A DNA stretch of 64,000 nt from Nemophila menziesii (taxonomy: Eukaryota > Streptophyta > Magnoliopsida > Boraginales > Hydrophyllaceae): the NCBI GenBank assembly GCA_029959085.1, contig JARWIR010000035.1:3950501-4014500 (forward strand), read 5' to 3'. The translations under genes and the position numbers were made by a program. Below, one piece after another: positions 11,530 to 25,000 of the stretch. The notes under the pieces were generated by a model. It made no database searches and was not told the DNA's origin. It worked only from the letters and a program-made list of their open reading frames with translations. Every line of letters begins with the position of its first letter. Within the stretch, counting starts at the first letter, position 1.

Positions 11530-14480
11530 ATATATGGCCCGCCCGGTATCCACTACATATTACTTTTCCTATTGGTGATACCGAGTACAACAATCCCATA
11601 GAGACGTCAAAAAAAGTGAAGATCAATGTCCTAGTACTTGCAATCGTCGAGAAGCAGACAAAACATCATCAAATTTGCAAGGAGACTCTCTCCAAAAAGA
11701 AAAAAATTTGAGATCGAGGTATTGGACCTAGTTGAAGATAAGTCGAAAAAATTTCAAAAAAAAAAAACTACCAACAGAGGCTCAAGAACTTGGAGGTTTC
11801 AACCTGCCAATTAAGATAGCTGGTAAGTTTGAAGATGTGTAACTTTGGTTTGGGTGTCAACCTCATGCCCAATAGTGTGTTTGATAAGTTGGGAATCAGA
11901 GATGAGATGTCAACTACTATCATCTTAAAATTGGAAGAGATTCCTCAACATATTAGTTGGGAATCAGAGATGACAAGACAACTACTATCATCTTACAATT
12001 GGAAGATCATTCCTCAACAAATCAGTAGGGAATCATCAAGGTCGTGCTCGTCGACTTATTCCACTTATTTTGTCATATTTGATTATGTTACAGATTAGAA
12101 TGTCTCATTCATACTTGGGTGTCCATTATTGGCGAAAAGACTCAACATAATAGACATAAACAAGGGAACCGTTACCCTCCGCATTGAATATGAATCCCAA
12201 GCATTTTATGTTTTGGGAAAGAAGTAAAAAAAGGAGCCACAAGAGGTCCCATTAATCTGAGTTGTGAACAAAGAGGCTAAGGCATGGAGCCCCTAGAAAA
12301 AAGAAATAAAAAATCAAGAAAATGAGTTTGATGTAAGTAATGAGGTTGGGTGGAAAGATCCCATACCCAATAATAGACTACGGGGATACTAGATTCTTGG
12401 ATAGGGTTGTTCATAGTAACTCAAGCCGTTTCAGCAAAGGAGATTTAGGTACAAGTAAATAAATATTGCAAGTTCCGATTGGTATATCTGCTAGGAGGCT
12501 ATATAAATAAGAGATAGTTAGATAACAATACCGAACTTTTAACAACGTACGATAAAAGTTCTTACGGGAGATAATCACTAACTGTTCTTCAACTCCAAAT
12601 CCCACTCTTCTACTCTTCCACACAAGTCATGTCATTTCTTCACCAAATCTCCGTAATAATTTTCTATCCACAACACAACTACCTAAATATATTATGGAGA
12701 CAAAACTGTAATTGCTGGAATCAAAATCTTTAAACACAAAATCAATTATTTTTTTTGTAATTATTTGAAAAGAATGTTATATTCAAAAAATTCTGAAAAT
12801 ATCCAAATACAACTTAGCTACCGAATTTCCCATACATGAACATATCGCATTTTAACATTATGAATATATATTACTCAATAGAAAAATTAGGCAACAAGAA
12901 TCGAATGAAGCAAGATCGTAGAAACTTACTCATATAGGAACATATAAATACATATCCAAAAACCATTATCTATTAAAAAGAATAACTAAGTAACATATAA
13001 ATTTACTCATTAGTTATTCTTTTTTATATATAATTTTTATGGATTTTTATTTATATGTTCCTACATGAGTAGATTTCTATGAACTTGCTTCATTTAATTC
13101 ATGTTGCCTAATTTTTCTATTGATTAATATATATCTATAATGCTATTGTGTTTATGATTGTAAATACGGTATATGTTTAAGGAAAAAATATGATATATTC
13201 ATGTAAGAGGAATTTGGTGACTAAGTTGAATTTGTATATTTTTTGATTTTTTGGAATATAGTATTCTTTTCAAATAATTACAATAAATAATTGATTTTGT
13301 GCTTAAATATTTTGATTCCAGAAATTATAGTTTTGTCTCCACAATATATTTTTAGGGTTGTGTTATCGATAAAAGTTTATTATAGAGATATGGTGATCCA
13401 ATGACATGACTTGTGTTGAAGAGTAGAGGAGTGGGCTTTGGAGTAGAAGAAAAGTTAGTTGTTGTCTCCCATAAGAACTTTTATTTTACGTCGTTAAAAG
13501 TTCGACATTCTGACCTCACTACCTCTTATTTATATAGCCTCCCTAGTAGCGGGTGAGGCTATTCACATATACCAATCAGAACTTGCAACCTTTATATACT
13601 TGTACCTCGATCGCCTTTGCTGAAACTACTTGAGTGACTACGTACATCCCTATTAAAAAGTTCTTGTATCCCTGTGGTTTATTATCTGGTCCCTGAGCTT
13701 TCCACGCAATCTCATCGCCTACACTAAACTCATTTTCTTCTTTATTCTTTTTTCTTTCTTCTTCACGGTTTCTTGGTGGCTATAAGCCTTAGCCTCTTTG
13801 GTCACAACTTAGATTGATGGGACCTCTTGTGACTCATTTTTGTACTTCTTTCCCAAAACATAGAATGTTTAGGATTCATATTCAATGCGTAGGGTCACAA
13901 TTCCCTCGTTTACGTCGATTAACATGAGTCTTGTCGCCAATAATAGACGCCCAAGTATTAAAACATAATCAAGAATAACAAAATAAGTAGAAATAGCTAG
14001 ATTACCTATGTGGACGAGCACGTACATGATAATTCCTCACATATTTGTTTTGGAATGATCAACCATTTGTAAGATAATTGTTGCTGGCTTGTCCACTCTG
14101 ATTTCCAACTTCTCTAAAACATTATTGGGCATCAGAACTCAAGTTACACATCGCCTTCGCTTCAAACTTACCACCTATCTTGATTGGTAGGCTGAAACCT
14201 CCAAGAACGTGAGGCTTTCATGGTAGGTACCTTTGAAATCTCTTCGATACTTCTTCAATTAGATCCACTATCTCGATCTCATTAATTTTACTCGTCTTGG
14301 CGAGAGTCTCCTTGAAGATTTGATGATGTTTTGCCTGATTCTCCACGCTTATAAGTACTAGGACGTTGATCTTGACTTGTTTTGACGTCTCTACGAGCCT
14401 CTTGTACTCGATATTAATAATAGGACTAGTAGTTCTCAGTGGATACGGGGGTGATAAAATCAGATATGATGGTGGAGACT
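11530..14480. repeat. Fold-back (inverted repeat) in copy A, arms about 1.45 kb
   Basis: The plus strand from 11530 to about 12985 is repeated as its reverse complement from about 12985 to 14480. Matching pairs include 'gagacgtcaaaa' (about 11601 and 14395), 'gatcaatgtcctagtact' versus its complement near 14360, and 'atgagtttgatgtaag' (12325) versus its complement near 13725. The centre is near 12990, inside AT-rich sequence. The arms have clearly diverged. Both encode broken gypsy protease sequence, so the structure looks like two retrotransposon fragments joined head to head. Confidence 0.85.
11560..12330 (+). pseudogene. Gypsy protease fragment, left arm of fold-back A
   Basis: Reading frames on the plus strand resemble a retropepsin. 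CNFGLGVNLMPNSVFDKLGI lies at about 11838-11900, followed by a later region resembling ILGRPFL and TLRIEYES near 12130-12200. The expected catalytic Asp (C-D-L-G) is absent. Frames are broken by stops and by a tandem duplication of about 70 bp at 11890-12035 that copies B and D lack. It is a remnant only. Confidence 0.7.
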
Positions 14481-14876
14481 CCCCCTACTCTTCTCTTGCA
14501 CCTTTGGTGCAACAACTACCTATCTAGAATTATCTTCCTTAACCGAATCCTCAACAATCTCCTAGTCTAAGTTTAGCTTGGTTGACTGTTTTTTCTTTGG
14601 AATACCCACTACAATAGATGCAACTTGTGGCGATTCTACTATCTTCACAACTTGAAGGCTAATTTCCTTACACGACTCGAACCAAACCTTAATATCACTA
14701 CTTTGAATGGTATTAACATTAGTATTCGTGCCTTGGCCAATTTGCATTGGGGCCTTGTGTAATTGCTGAATTATCGTAGTGAGTTTTTCTTTTAATTCTC
14801 TTTCTTTATAACTTATATAAATTTTTGAGAGTTGGACTAAGGAAAAGAATGATTGTAACACAAGTAGTATCATCAA
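13640..14876 (-). pseudogene. Gypsy gag-protease fragment, right arm of fold-back A and adjoining gag
   Basis: On the minus strand 14876-14562 is a 104-codon open stretch resembling the gag tail of plant gypsy elements: a polar, helical region (KERELKEKLTTIIQQLHKAP) followed by IPKKKQST. Downstream, 14560-13640 holds broken protease sequence that mirrors the left arm, including VKINVLVL, GGFSLPIKIGGKFEAKAMC and TLRIEYES. Several stops interrupt it. The gag part extends beyond the inverted repeat, so this arm retains more of the source element. Confidence 0.65.
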
Positions 14877-14879
14877 ACA

Positions 14880-16480
14880 TATTGATGTTATTATGAGTCA
14901 CGTTCATTTATCAATACCTCAATTATTTGTAAGAGATAGATGATTAGCCGAATTTGTTATTCATTATTGAAGATACCATCAGATGTCTAGCCTATCCCAA
15001 TAACTTTAAACACGTATCTTAGATTTTATTCAAGACCATGATTAGGTATTCTTATATTGGTACAATATTTTAATTTACCTGGCGCAATATTGTCATGGTA
15101 GTACCCTTCATCCCTTTGTTAAAGGTTTTCTTACTTTGCATAAGTAGTAGGATATTTGTGATACTCATAAACTAAGTTATACTTATTAACTTATTTTTAT
15201 TCTTCTAATAGTAGAGTATTCATACATCTATAGTTAATAAGCCTCTATGTGATGAATTGTCCATCTTTTCTAATGATCAACTTTCAAATTACTGACAACC
15301 TCATTCTAGGTCCTCAAGTACATAGTGTCCCTTGAATTTTCATATGGTATAGTTATATCACGCTTAATCTTTGTCCTTCTCTAAATTTCAATTGATATTA
15401 CTCATAGGCATTTTCTAGTATATCTAGCGACTCTCATTAATATATGATATACCTTTTACGAAAATTGAACTCATACATAGATAATAAAAGAAGTGAAATA
15501 TAAAGTTCACCAAATTTACAATACACCATACTTTTGTTTATTTAATTATGTCTCAATTTTAGCAAAATAAAATGTTAAGTTCACTACAAAACTCCAGCTA
15601 TTATAACACATTAGATGGAATAAACTAGACCCATATGATTTAGCGATTACGAAGTCAAACATATTCATACAATAGCCTAAATTTTAATATTTTTATTTGT
15701 AGTTGAAAAAACATAATATCTTAAACAACAAGTAATGTATCAACTAATTTAAGATAAATTAATTAATATATATAAGATATATACTTGAGGTTTACATGGT
15801 TAAATGAATGAATGGTCTACTTAATCTATCAAAATATTTTCAACTATTCAATATAATTAAAATACTGAATAATAATTGATCTATAAAGAAACCAAGGTTA
15901 ACATAAAAGGAAGATATGATTTAGTGGAAAAGCGAATCTAAAAAATAGGAGTCATTTGCTTGAATCTTGTTACTAACACACATATCCTTTTATTGTACAA
16001 TGTACAAAGTGACTCAATATCTTCTCTCACAAATAACATTCGAAAATATAACATACAAAAGTTTGGTGTATCATTTAAACTAAAAAATGATTATAGTGTA
16101 GTGTTTATTACTTAAACCAAACCAATGTTTAGCCAACAACACGTCATCAGGTTACAATATAAGTTGACTCCACGTAGGCCTGAGTTTGATCCCCATCAAT
16201 TGTTTATTGTTTAAACGATGCCATTTTAGGCGTCTTTCCCACCAATAAAAAACTGGTAAGTTGCATTAAAAATACTTTTAAATGGCATATATTCTTCATT
16301 TTAACTCTAAATTGAGCAAAAGTTGTACAGTTGAGTTCCATATTTCAAGCAGGTTATCAATACAAATTGTTTTCGGTTTCGATGAATGTCACACATACCC
16401 ATAATTAAAATACATGTGTGAATTTTTATAACATGCATCTCTTAGGTATAATACACTAAAACTCATTCCAATATTAATAA
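14880..16480. other. AT-rich DNA with gag-like traces, no intact gene
   Basis: The minus strand between 15150 and 14880 keeps weak gag-like order (ITKYLIMVLNKI, then stops), consistent with continuation of the gag fragment at 14562-14876. The rest is AT-rich and unassigned. The part up to about 15890 is missing from copy B, where the fold-back joins directly to sequence equivalent to 15900. Confidence 0.5.
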
Positions 16481-16488
16481 CAACAAGG

Positions 16489-16501
16489 CTCTGATACCAT
16501 A
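16489..16501 (-). promoter_or_regulatory. Copia-type primer binding site relic
   Basis: The minus strand reads TGGTATCAGAGCC, the standard plant Copia primer site complementary to initiator tRNA-Met. Copy B near 25793-25811 has a decayed version preceded by 'tca', consistent with an LTR ending in CA next to the site. The LTR would lie to the right (from 16502) and the internal region to the left, but no Copia protein is recognisable. This is a strong motif in a decayed context. Confidence 0.55.
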
Positions 16502-19500
16502 ACTAAGAAAACTAAAGAGGGTTCTTGATCAACCTCTGATGCAGAATTATGAATGAAAATGCTTTACGATGTTGAACCAATTATGTGCTAAACAAGATCT
16601 CTATTTCACAAAATATAAATAAAAGAAATATTGAATTCTTTCTTGTTAATGAAATAACTTATCTTAAAGTTATTTATAGCTTTTCCATATAGTAAATAAC
16701 ATAAGATGGGTCGCACTATCCCATTATGAGCACCCACATAAGCCATTTCTTTCAAATATAGAGAAGCTTTTTATTCATCAATATGATTATCTTAAAGTTT
16801 ACTCACCATTATTTAATGATTATGTAAAATGAAACATAGGTACTTATTAATTTGACTAACATGCCTTGCATGCTATTCAAATAGAGTTACTAAACAGGAA
16901 CAAATGAAGGTATTATCAGTATCATTTATTCGGAGAATGGAAGGTATAAATTATTAGCTATTCTAGTTTGTTATGTCATGGCTAAATTTTAGTGTTTATT
17001 ATAGGAATATTAGGATTATACTTTATTTACAGTGAGTACATAATTTACCTTATAGGTGATCCAATCACGCTTATTCCTGGTAACCTATAGTAAATTTACC
17101 AATATTAGTTTTGACCTACTATCGATGATTGGTAGGATTGTTAAAATATAAACATGTTTACGTCCATTTCATGTTACATTTTCTGAAAAATTATATAATT
17201 GCAGAAAGTAAATGAGTGATAAGTATTGTACTGGGATGATTATACTGCACCAAAAAACTGCTTCTATAATTTTGTAGCTAAGCTAGTCAAGATGTTCTTT
17301 ATATACATTAAAAGAAAAAGCATGGTCCACTAACATGTTTCAGTATGTTTCCAGCTTGATTCTCTTACCTTCCATAAAAGTGTACATGAGAGCCTTATAC
17401 AATTTTGGAAACGTAAGAGAATAAAATTGAGCTTGATGATAGGAAAAATTTGTCATGTTTGAACGACAGATGACAAAAGTTGTTAGAGAGCGTGTATCAT
17501 CCTTAGAAGTTGATGATACGGTGGTCATGTTATGTCATTAAAACAACAACATTTAAGTAATTATCATAGTAAGTCTAATATTCTATTTTACTATTATGTA
17601 TATAAATATCAGTAATTTCATACTTATGACTATTTATGTATGAATATTTGTAATTGTGTGATAAATGTTACGGCTTACATGGACTCTAAAAAGAGTAAAA
17701 GAAGAAGTGAATGCTTGTGCAAGAGCTGATTCCGTTATAGGGAGTCTGAAAGGGAAGACTTGTTATTATTTACCTTTAAGAATGCATATAATATTTATAA
17801 TTATATGAAATAGAAACTAATTAATCTTTCTAATGATATCTACATCCAATTATGTAATATGATATTGAATACTTTTTCTTTGAAGAAAGATTATATTCAT
17901 TTTGTTTCTATCTTTATTCTATTTGAGTAATTGTAAAAAATCACATATTGATCAAATAACATTTACAATAGTGGAAATGAAATGTAAAATTACTATTTTA
18001 GAGAATGCAATATAACAAAAAGACTAATATATCACCAAATATTATAATCTCAGCTGAGAATTCACATTAGTTCCTCAATTAGTAATGTTGGAAAAGAACG
18101 TCAAAACAATCATTTTATATCGATTTAATAACTACACTTATTAGTATTAAACTAAATAGAAGATTTCAACAGATATATGAATGTTAAGGTCTATGTTTGT
18201 TCCCTTAAAGCCTCGTAAAAAAAGTTTTGCACGGACAACATCAACATATGTATATTATAGTCTAATGTTTTCATCCTTTCTAGATTATTTCATATGAGTC
18301 TCTGTTAATATAATTAGACTTTATTTAATCATAAAGTAATTATTTATTATTTTTCTATAGTATTTCACTTAATATTTAAGATTATTTATATTATAAAAGA
18401 GTGAACATTTGTCGAGTCGAAGAACCAAAATATGGATATTTCCCAAATAATAATCATTTATATGATTGAAACTATTAAAATATGTTCAGAAAAAATAGAA
18501 TATCTAACAATCGTCTAGCTACAAATATTTTCAAACATATTACCATTTGATTCAAAATAACTTTATATTAATCGTACATTTATCTCAACATACTAAGTTG
18601 GATCCGATTTACATTAACATTAAATTCTAATGTTTCTTAAAGAAAGTTACCTCTTCATGGATCTTATATAAAAAGAAGCTTCTTTCAACTTTTCAAGCCT
18701 GGCTTCATGAATCCTTGTCTCATCATTACATACAACTCTCCTCATTTTTGCTATCTAATATTTGTTTCTTTTAGAAGCATCTTCAGAGTCAAAATCAACA
18801 CTAAGTGGCCTAATCTCATAAAAACCCCCAACAGATTGAAATATTTTAAAGAAATAACCAATATTTTACACAAATTCTAATTCATTTAAGAAAATTGTGA
18901 ACGTTGATTCTCTTTTTTAGGTTTTGTGGATTCTTGAACGAATATTTGGAAACCCAATATAATAAGTGAATCTCATCCCATAGTAACCGTATTAAGTTGA
19001 AAATAATAGTAAGATCTATTGTGACATATCCTTGAGACGCTCAAATAGCATTTTTCATGAGGTCATAGCTGGTCGATATATAATGCTTTCGAAATTAGTC
19101 GATCGCTAAAAAAGGGATTACACTCCATTTTTCATGTTCTTGCAATATCATACGAGATTATTTAATATTTGTAGATTCAGTTACTATGGGAAATGATTAT
19201 AAATTATCTTATAAAAGTTTATAAAGTAAGGATGAAAAAGCTAAAACTATATGGAACTCAAAAAAGAGGGCATGACCTAATGGCCAATGGTCATTTCCCT
19301 TGAAATCCTCCGGCCTAAAACCTTAGAAAGACCTGGGACAGTGGATTGAGATAAAGAGAAAATCGTTGGAAGTTTTCTTTAAAGATAGATGCACGAGTGA
19401 AATAGTTAGATACATATGCTAGTTGTTATGAACAAAAAGGTCTAACTCTTTTAGTGTTTCCTAATTCTACGTGTACTGCGACCTTCCTCCTACCTCTTTT

Positions 19501-20580
19501 ATATCCTACCTAGGGTTGTAAAAGAGTCAATCCAAATCGAACACTAGATTTACAAAGTTGTTTATTTAAGTTCTCGAGCCAAGCCAGATTTCAATTGAAA
19601 TGTATTGAGTGGAGTTCTTTGTATGAAATTCTGGTGCAATATTAATGAAATATAAGAATTCTAGAGAATTAAAAATGTCTAATTTGATATTGAAATATAT
19701 ATTATATTTTTACAAGTAGATAATACCTTAATCTACACTTCACAAAATATAAAATCTATTGATATATGATTTATTTATAATTTCAAGACTATCGTTCAAA
19801 TAATAAATACTAAAAATAACAACAAAGAATAGATTAAAGGAAAACAGTGTAGCGTGTAGAAAATGAGGAACCAAAACAACATTATAATAGAATGAAAACT
19901 TTTAGAAGTAAATTAAAGAAATAATATGGTGTAGTAGCATTAAAATATAATAGCAGTGTAGTTAGCGTGTTAAATTATAATCATTAGATTTTAAAATTAT
20001 CTCTTTAAACAAGAAATGTATATGTACTCAACGACTCCCCAAAAAGACATAAATATTAATGAGAGAGGATAAAAACCTGAGAGACATGTATTCAATATGT
20101 TTTTTGTGGTGTCTCAAATCATCTGAAATAGTCTCATACTTACAGTGTCCTAAGAGACACACCATAATAACTATTGAGTAGGGTTTAGTTACATAAGCCA
20201 AACTAAAATGCATGAGACAAAAAGAAGAGTAATTAAACCAAACATGTTTATTATCTGCATGACCATTGTTGAATTTTGACGAGATGACTAACATATTCAT
20301 TTAAAACATGTTTTACAGAAGAATTGAGCCAAATAAAAGGTTTGGGGAAAATCAAGGAGATTAAATAACTACACTTTTAATGCAATTTTTTTTTAGAATA
20401 TTAAGAATTTGTTTTTGAACCTCTATAAGAACCTTTAGCAAAACTTGGTTACAAAAAATCCCCACACTTGGCTATCAAAAACAAAGAAGAGGTCTATAAT
20501 TTATTTGGTAGAAGGTTAGTTAACTTATATTTAAACACCAATATTTAGAGACTTCCCTATTGTTCTTAATTTTATTTATC
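16502..20580. other. AT-rich DNA of copy A, possible Copia LTR then unassigned
   Basis: The first few hundred bases may be a minus-strand Copia LTR; a minus-strand TATA-like 'gctataaataac' lies near 16670-16681. The remainder contains only short frames with no family resemblance. Most of it is repeated in copy B (to 29215) and copy C (37958-41030), so these are old, shared sequences rather than unique DNA. Confidence 0.5.
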
Positions 20581-20593
20581 GAGACGACAAAGT

Positions 20594-20608
20594 TTTGAGT
20601 TGGGGTCT
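20594..20608 (+). promoter_or_regulatory. Polypurine tract of the relic gypsy, copy A
   Basis: The text 'ttgagttggggtct' directly precedes an LTR start (TGATGTTTCCC at 20609). It matches the polypurine tract before the gypsy-II 3' LTR (36127-36139). Plus-strand DNA synthesis would have been primed here. Copy C has the same tract just before 41059. Confidence 0.7.
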
Positions 20609-22083
20609 TGATGTTTCCCTTGTTATGATAAATAAATTTCATTGTGAGATATATTTTTAGATTCCTTATGCGCTAAGTTAAAGGGTTTTCCCCTATTATT
20701 TGATATATTCCTACTTGTTGCCTTGTTTTGGAGATACGTCGCTTTTAGAGCTATTTGTGTGCTAAATGTTAAGCTCTCAGGTATACACATTATATTAGAT
20801 GTCAAATCATTTATAAGGAGGAGAGAAAAAAGATCAAAGAATGAAATCAAGAGCAAGGGACTAAGAAAATAGTTTTTATAAAGTAAAAGAGCTATCTAGC
20901 AGAATTAGTAGGTTAATTTTTGTTTTTGTGTAATATAAGGTATCTCTATAGGAACAATTATAGCTATGATACTTATTATAGCATTGTTGGGAGATTTATT
21001 TATTTGACTTATTTGGATACATCATGACTCTTATTTCTTTTTTTTCTTATTCAATTTTTCCAAAACCACGTATTCAATATTATCATATGCATAATTAATG
21101 TGATTGTTTCTAGTGTAGACCAGGTACACGTACTAGCCGAGAGTTCAGATCCAGCGGATGGGCATTTAATGGTCGAGATTATGTTTTATAACATGATTTT
21201 TCCTTTAGAATGTTTGCTTTTCCTTTCATCCATGATGTTTATATTTATCCAAGTTTAAGTTTTATTTTTTTGTTGAAATATTAATTGCTATGTTCGAACT
21301 AATAGCTCTTCACATTTCTTATTTTCTTGCTATACTTTTTAACTATTAATTAAAGTTTCTACATGGTTCTTTACGTTTTACTGTAGTTACGAAACTCACA
21401 CTTTGTAATATTTATTGAAAATTAATTAATGTATAGAAAATTATCAATGATTATAAATATATTTAAAGTTTCATAATTTAAAAAAAGAATAAACATAGAA
21501 TTAGTATATATGGCCCACCTGGTTTTCATATGGTCGATTGTAATATAAGTCTTTATTTGCTTAGTTTGATTCGGCCCAAGATTAAAGATATAGATAGTCA
21601 AATTCACTTGACCAGGTATGGTCGAAAAGAAAAATGAAAATCAAGCCCAAATTTAGGCCCTCTACAATATAGAAACTCTTATTTTTAATACGCTGTCTAC
21701 ACCATAATTTTATCATTTCTTCTCTTGCCGCTATACACAAATTCTCACCGCAATTTCTGAATAAACCAACAAATTCTATATTTTTGGTCTGCGTTATTGT
21801 CTTCTGTCCAGCATGATTGATATATCAGAAGAGAAAGATAAACAAAAGGAAAAAAGAATACAGATAGAAAAAGGTAAATTCCTTTTACAAATTTTTCATG
21901 TTTAATACAATTACAATTAAATTTTTTTAGAAGAAAAAAATAAAAGATGTTTATTGGTGTTATTCAATTTGTATTTATAAATTAAGAATTAAAATTTAAA
22001 ACTTTTGAAAATATGTTATGAAAATTGATTTGTATTGTCCAAAGTTATGAATATATATATATATATTATTGACTCATATCTTA
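20609..22083 (+). repeat. Relic gypsy LTR at the copy A/B junction
   Basis: It begins TGATGTTTCCC after a polypurine tract, like the LTRs of gypsy-I, -II and -III, but is otherwise different, so it is a fourth family. It runs to about 22083, where the fold-back of copy B starts. The minus-strand copies at 2400-4085 and at 57665-56195 plus 50125-49762 continue further than this one, so the fold-back truncated it. No protein is encoded. Confidence 0.7.
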
Positions 22084-25000
22084 GGTGATTGTTGAGAATT
22101 GGGTTGAGAGAGATTATTCTATATAGGTAGTTGTTGCACCAAAGGTGTAAGAGAAGAGTAGGGCAGAGTCACCCCCATTTTATCACCTTTGTATCCACTG
22201 TTAATTACTTGTCCTATTGGTGATACGAGTAAAACAATCTGGTAGAGACGTCAAAAAAAGGGAAGATCAATGTCCTAGTACTAGCAGCCAAAACATTATC
22301 AAACCTTCAAGGATACTCTCTCCAAAAAAGATTAAAATTATTGTGATCAGATATTGGATCCAAAAAGATAAATCGAATAGATTTTAAAGAAAACTACAAC
22401 TAGAGCCTCATGATGATCCTGGAGGTTTCAACCTGCCAAATAAGATAGGTAATTAAGATAGGTGGTAAGTTTGAAGCGAAGGTGAGGTGTACCATTTGTT
22501 TAGGTATCAATCTCATGCCCAATAGTGTGTTTGATAAGTTAGAAATCAGATATGACAAGACAATGACTATCATCTTACAATATGAAGATCATTCCATAAC
22601 AAATAGTAATGAATCATCAAGGAATCATCAAGGATGTGCTCGTCAACATAGGTAATCTAGCTGTTTCCACTTATTTTCTTATTCTTGATTATGTTACAGA
22701 TTAGAATATCTAGAATGTCTTGTTCATACTTGGGCCTGGCAAAACGACTCACCATATTCGAAAACGACTCACCATATTCGAAAACTAGGGAACCGTGACC
22801 CTCCGCATTGAATATGAATCCCAAAAATTTTATGGTTTGGGAAAGAAGTAAGAGTCACGAGGGATCCCATCAATCTGAGTTGTGACCAAATAGACTAAGG
22901 ATTAGATCCCCAAGAAAAAAGAAAGGAAAAAGAAGAAAATAAGTTTGGTGTAAGCGATGAGGTTGCGTGGAAAGCTCCCAATCCAAATAATAGACTAGGG
23001 GATACAAGAACTCTTGGATAGGGCTGTTCATAGTCACTCAAGTCGTTTCAGTGAATAAGAAGTGAATAAATATTGCAAGTTCCGATTGGTATATATGAAT
23101 AGCCTTACCAGCGGCTGAGGAGGCTATATAACGATGAACTTTTAATGACATAAAATAAAAGTACTTGCTGGAAACAATCATTAAGTTTTCTTCTACTCCA
23201 AAGCCCATACTTCTACTCTTCCACAGAAATCATGTTATTACAAAACAAAATCTCTCGTAAGCATTTTCTATGCGCAACACAACCACCAAAATATATTATG
23301 GAGACAAATATATAATCGCTGGAATCAAGATATTTAAACACAAAATCAATTATTTTTTGTAATTATTTGAAAAGAATATTATATTCCAAAAATTCTGAAA
23401 ATATCCAAATACAACTTAGCTACCGAATTCCTCATACATGAACATATCACATTTTATATTAAAACATATACCATATATATAATAATAAACACACATTATG
23501 AATATATATTACTCAATAGAAAAATTAGGCAACAAGAATCGAATGAAGCAAGATAAAAGAAAGTTACTCATATAGGAACATATAAATACAAATCCAAAAA
23601 CCATTATCTATTAAAATGGAATAACTAAGTAACATATATATTTACTCAATATTTTATTTTAATAGATAATTGTTTTTGGATTTTTTTTATATGTTCCTAC
23701 GAGTAAATTTCTATGATCTTCCTTCTTTCAGTTCTTGTTGCCTAATTTTTCTATTGTATAATATATATTCATAATGCTATTATGGTTATGATTATATATA
23801 TGGTATATGTTTTATGAAAAAATGTGATATGTTCATGTATTAGGAATTTGGTAGCTAAGTTGTATTTGGATATTTTAATAATTTTTGGAATATATTATTC
23901 ATTTCAAATAATTTAAATAAATAATTGATTTTGTGTTTAAGATTTTGATTCCTACAATTATTTTTTGGTCCCGAAAATATATTTTGGTGGTTGTGTTGTG
24001 GATAGAAAATGATTATGGCGATTTGGTGATGCAGTGACATGAGTTGTATTGAAGAGTAGAGGAGTTCGCTTTGGAGTAGAAGAAAAGTTAGTGATTGTCT
24101 CTTATAAGCACTTTTATTTTACATTGTTAAATGTTCGACATTGTTACCTCACTACCTCTTACTAATATAGCCCCAGTAGCAGGTGAGGTTATTCATATAT
24201 ACCAATCAGAACTTGCAACCCTTATTTACTTGTACCTCAATTGCCTTTGCTGAAATGACTTGAGTGACTATGTAGAGCCCTATCAAAAAGTTCTTGTATT
24301 CATGTGCTCTATTAAAGGGCTTGGGAGCGTTCCACACAACCTCGTCGCCTACACCAAACTCATTTTCTTTTTTTCTTTTTTTTTCTTTTTTTCTTTTTTC
24401 TTTCTTAATCATGGTTTCTTAGGGGCTCTAAGCCTTAGCCTCTTTGGTCACAAATCAGATTGATGGGACCTCCCGTGACTCTTTTTTGTACTTCTTTACC
24501 AAAACCTAGAATGTTTAGAATTTATATACAATGCGGAGGGTCACCGTTCCCTCGTTTACGTCGATTATGGTCAGTCTTGTCGCCAATAACGGACGCCCAA
24601 GTATTAATGAGACATTGTGATCGGTAACATAATCAAGAATAACAAAATAAATGGAAATAGCTATATGACCTATGTGAACGATCACTTAATTGATAATTCC
24701 TCAGAATTTTTTCATGAAATGATAAGACAATTGTAAGATGATTGTGGTTGGCTTGTCACCTCCGATTCCCAACTTCTCCAAAACACTATTGGGCATGAGA
24801 TTGACACCCGAACTCAACTTATACATCGCCTTCGCTTCAAACTTACCACCATCATGATTGGTAGGTTGAAACCTCTAGAAACTTGAGGCTTTCGTGGTAG
24901 TTTCCTTTGAAATCTCTTCGATTATTCTTCAACTAGATCCACTGTCTTGATCTCAATATTTTTACTCTTCTTGGTGAGAGTCTCCTTGAACATTTGATGA

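Larger units (their letters stand above)
11236..21230 (+). repeat. Complex repeat unit, copy A (about 10 kb)
   Basis: Landmarks recur at roughly 10 kb spacing: 'gctcttcacatttc' at about 11310, 21306 and 41756, and the text around 17512 recurs near 26865 and 37960. The unit contains, in order, part of a relic LTR, a fold-back of gag/protease fragments, a gag relic, AT-rich DNA with a Copia relic, and a new relic LTR. Copy A is the longest; it keeps a segment at about 14480-15890 that copy B lacks. Apart from transposon fragments it has no genes. Confidence 0.8.

Noticed and set aside
24260..24463. Phe/Ser-rich and Lys/Glu-rich frames on both strands
   Set aside because: They are produced by a TTTTC/GAAAA low-complexity tract inside the fold-back of copy B.
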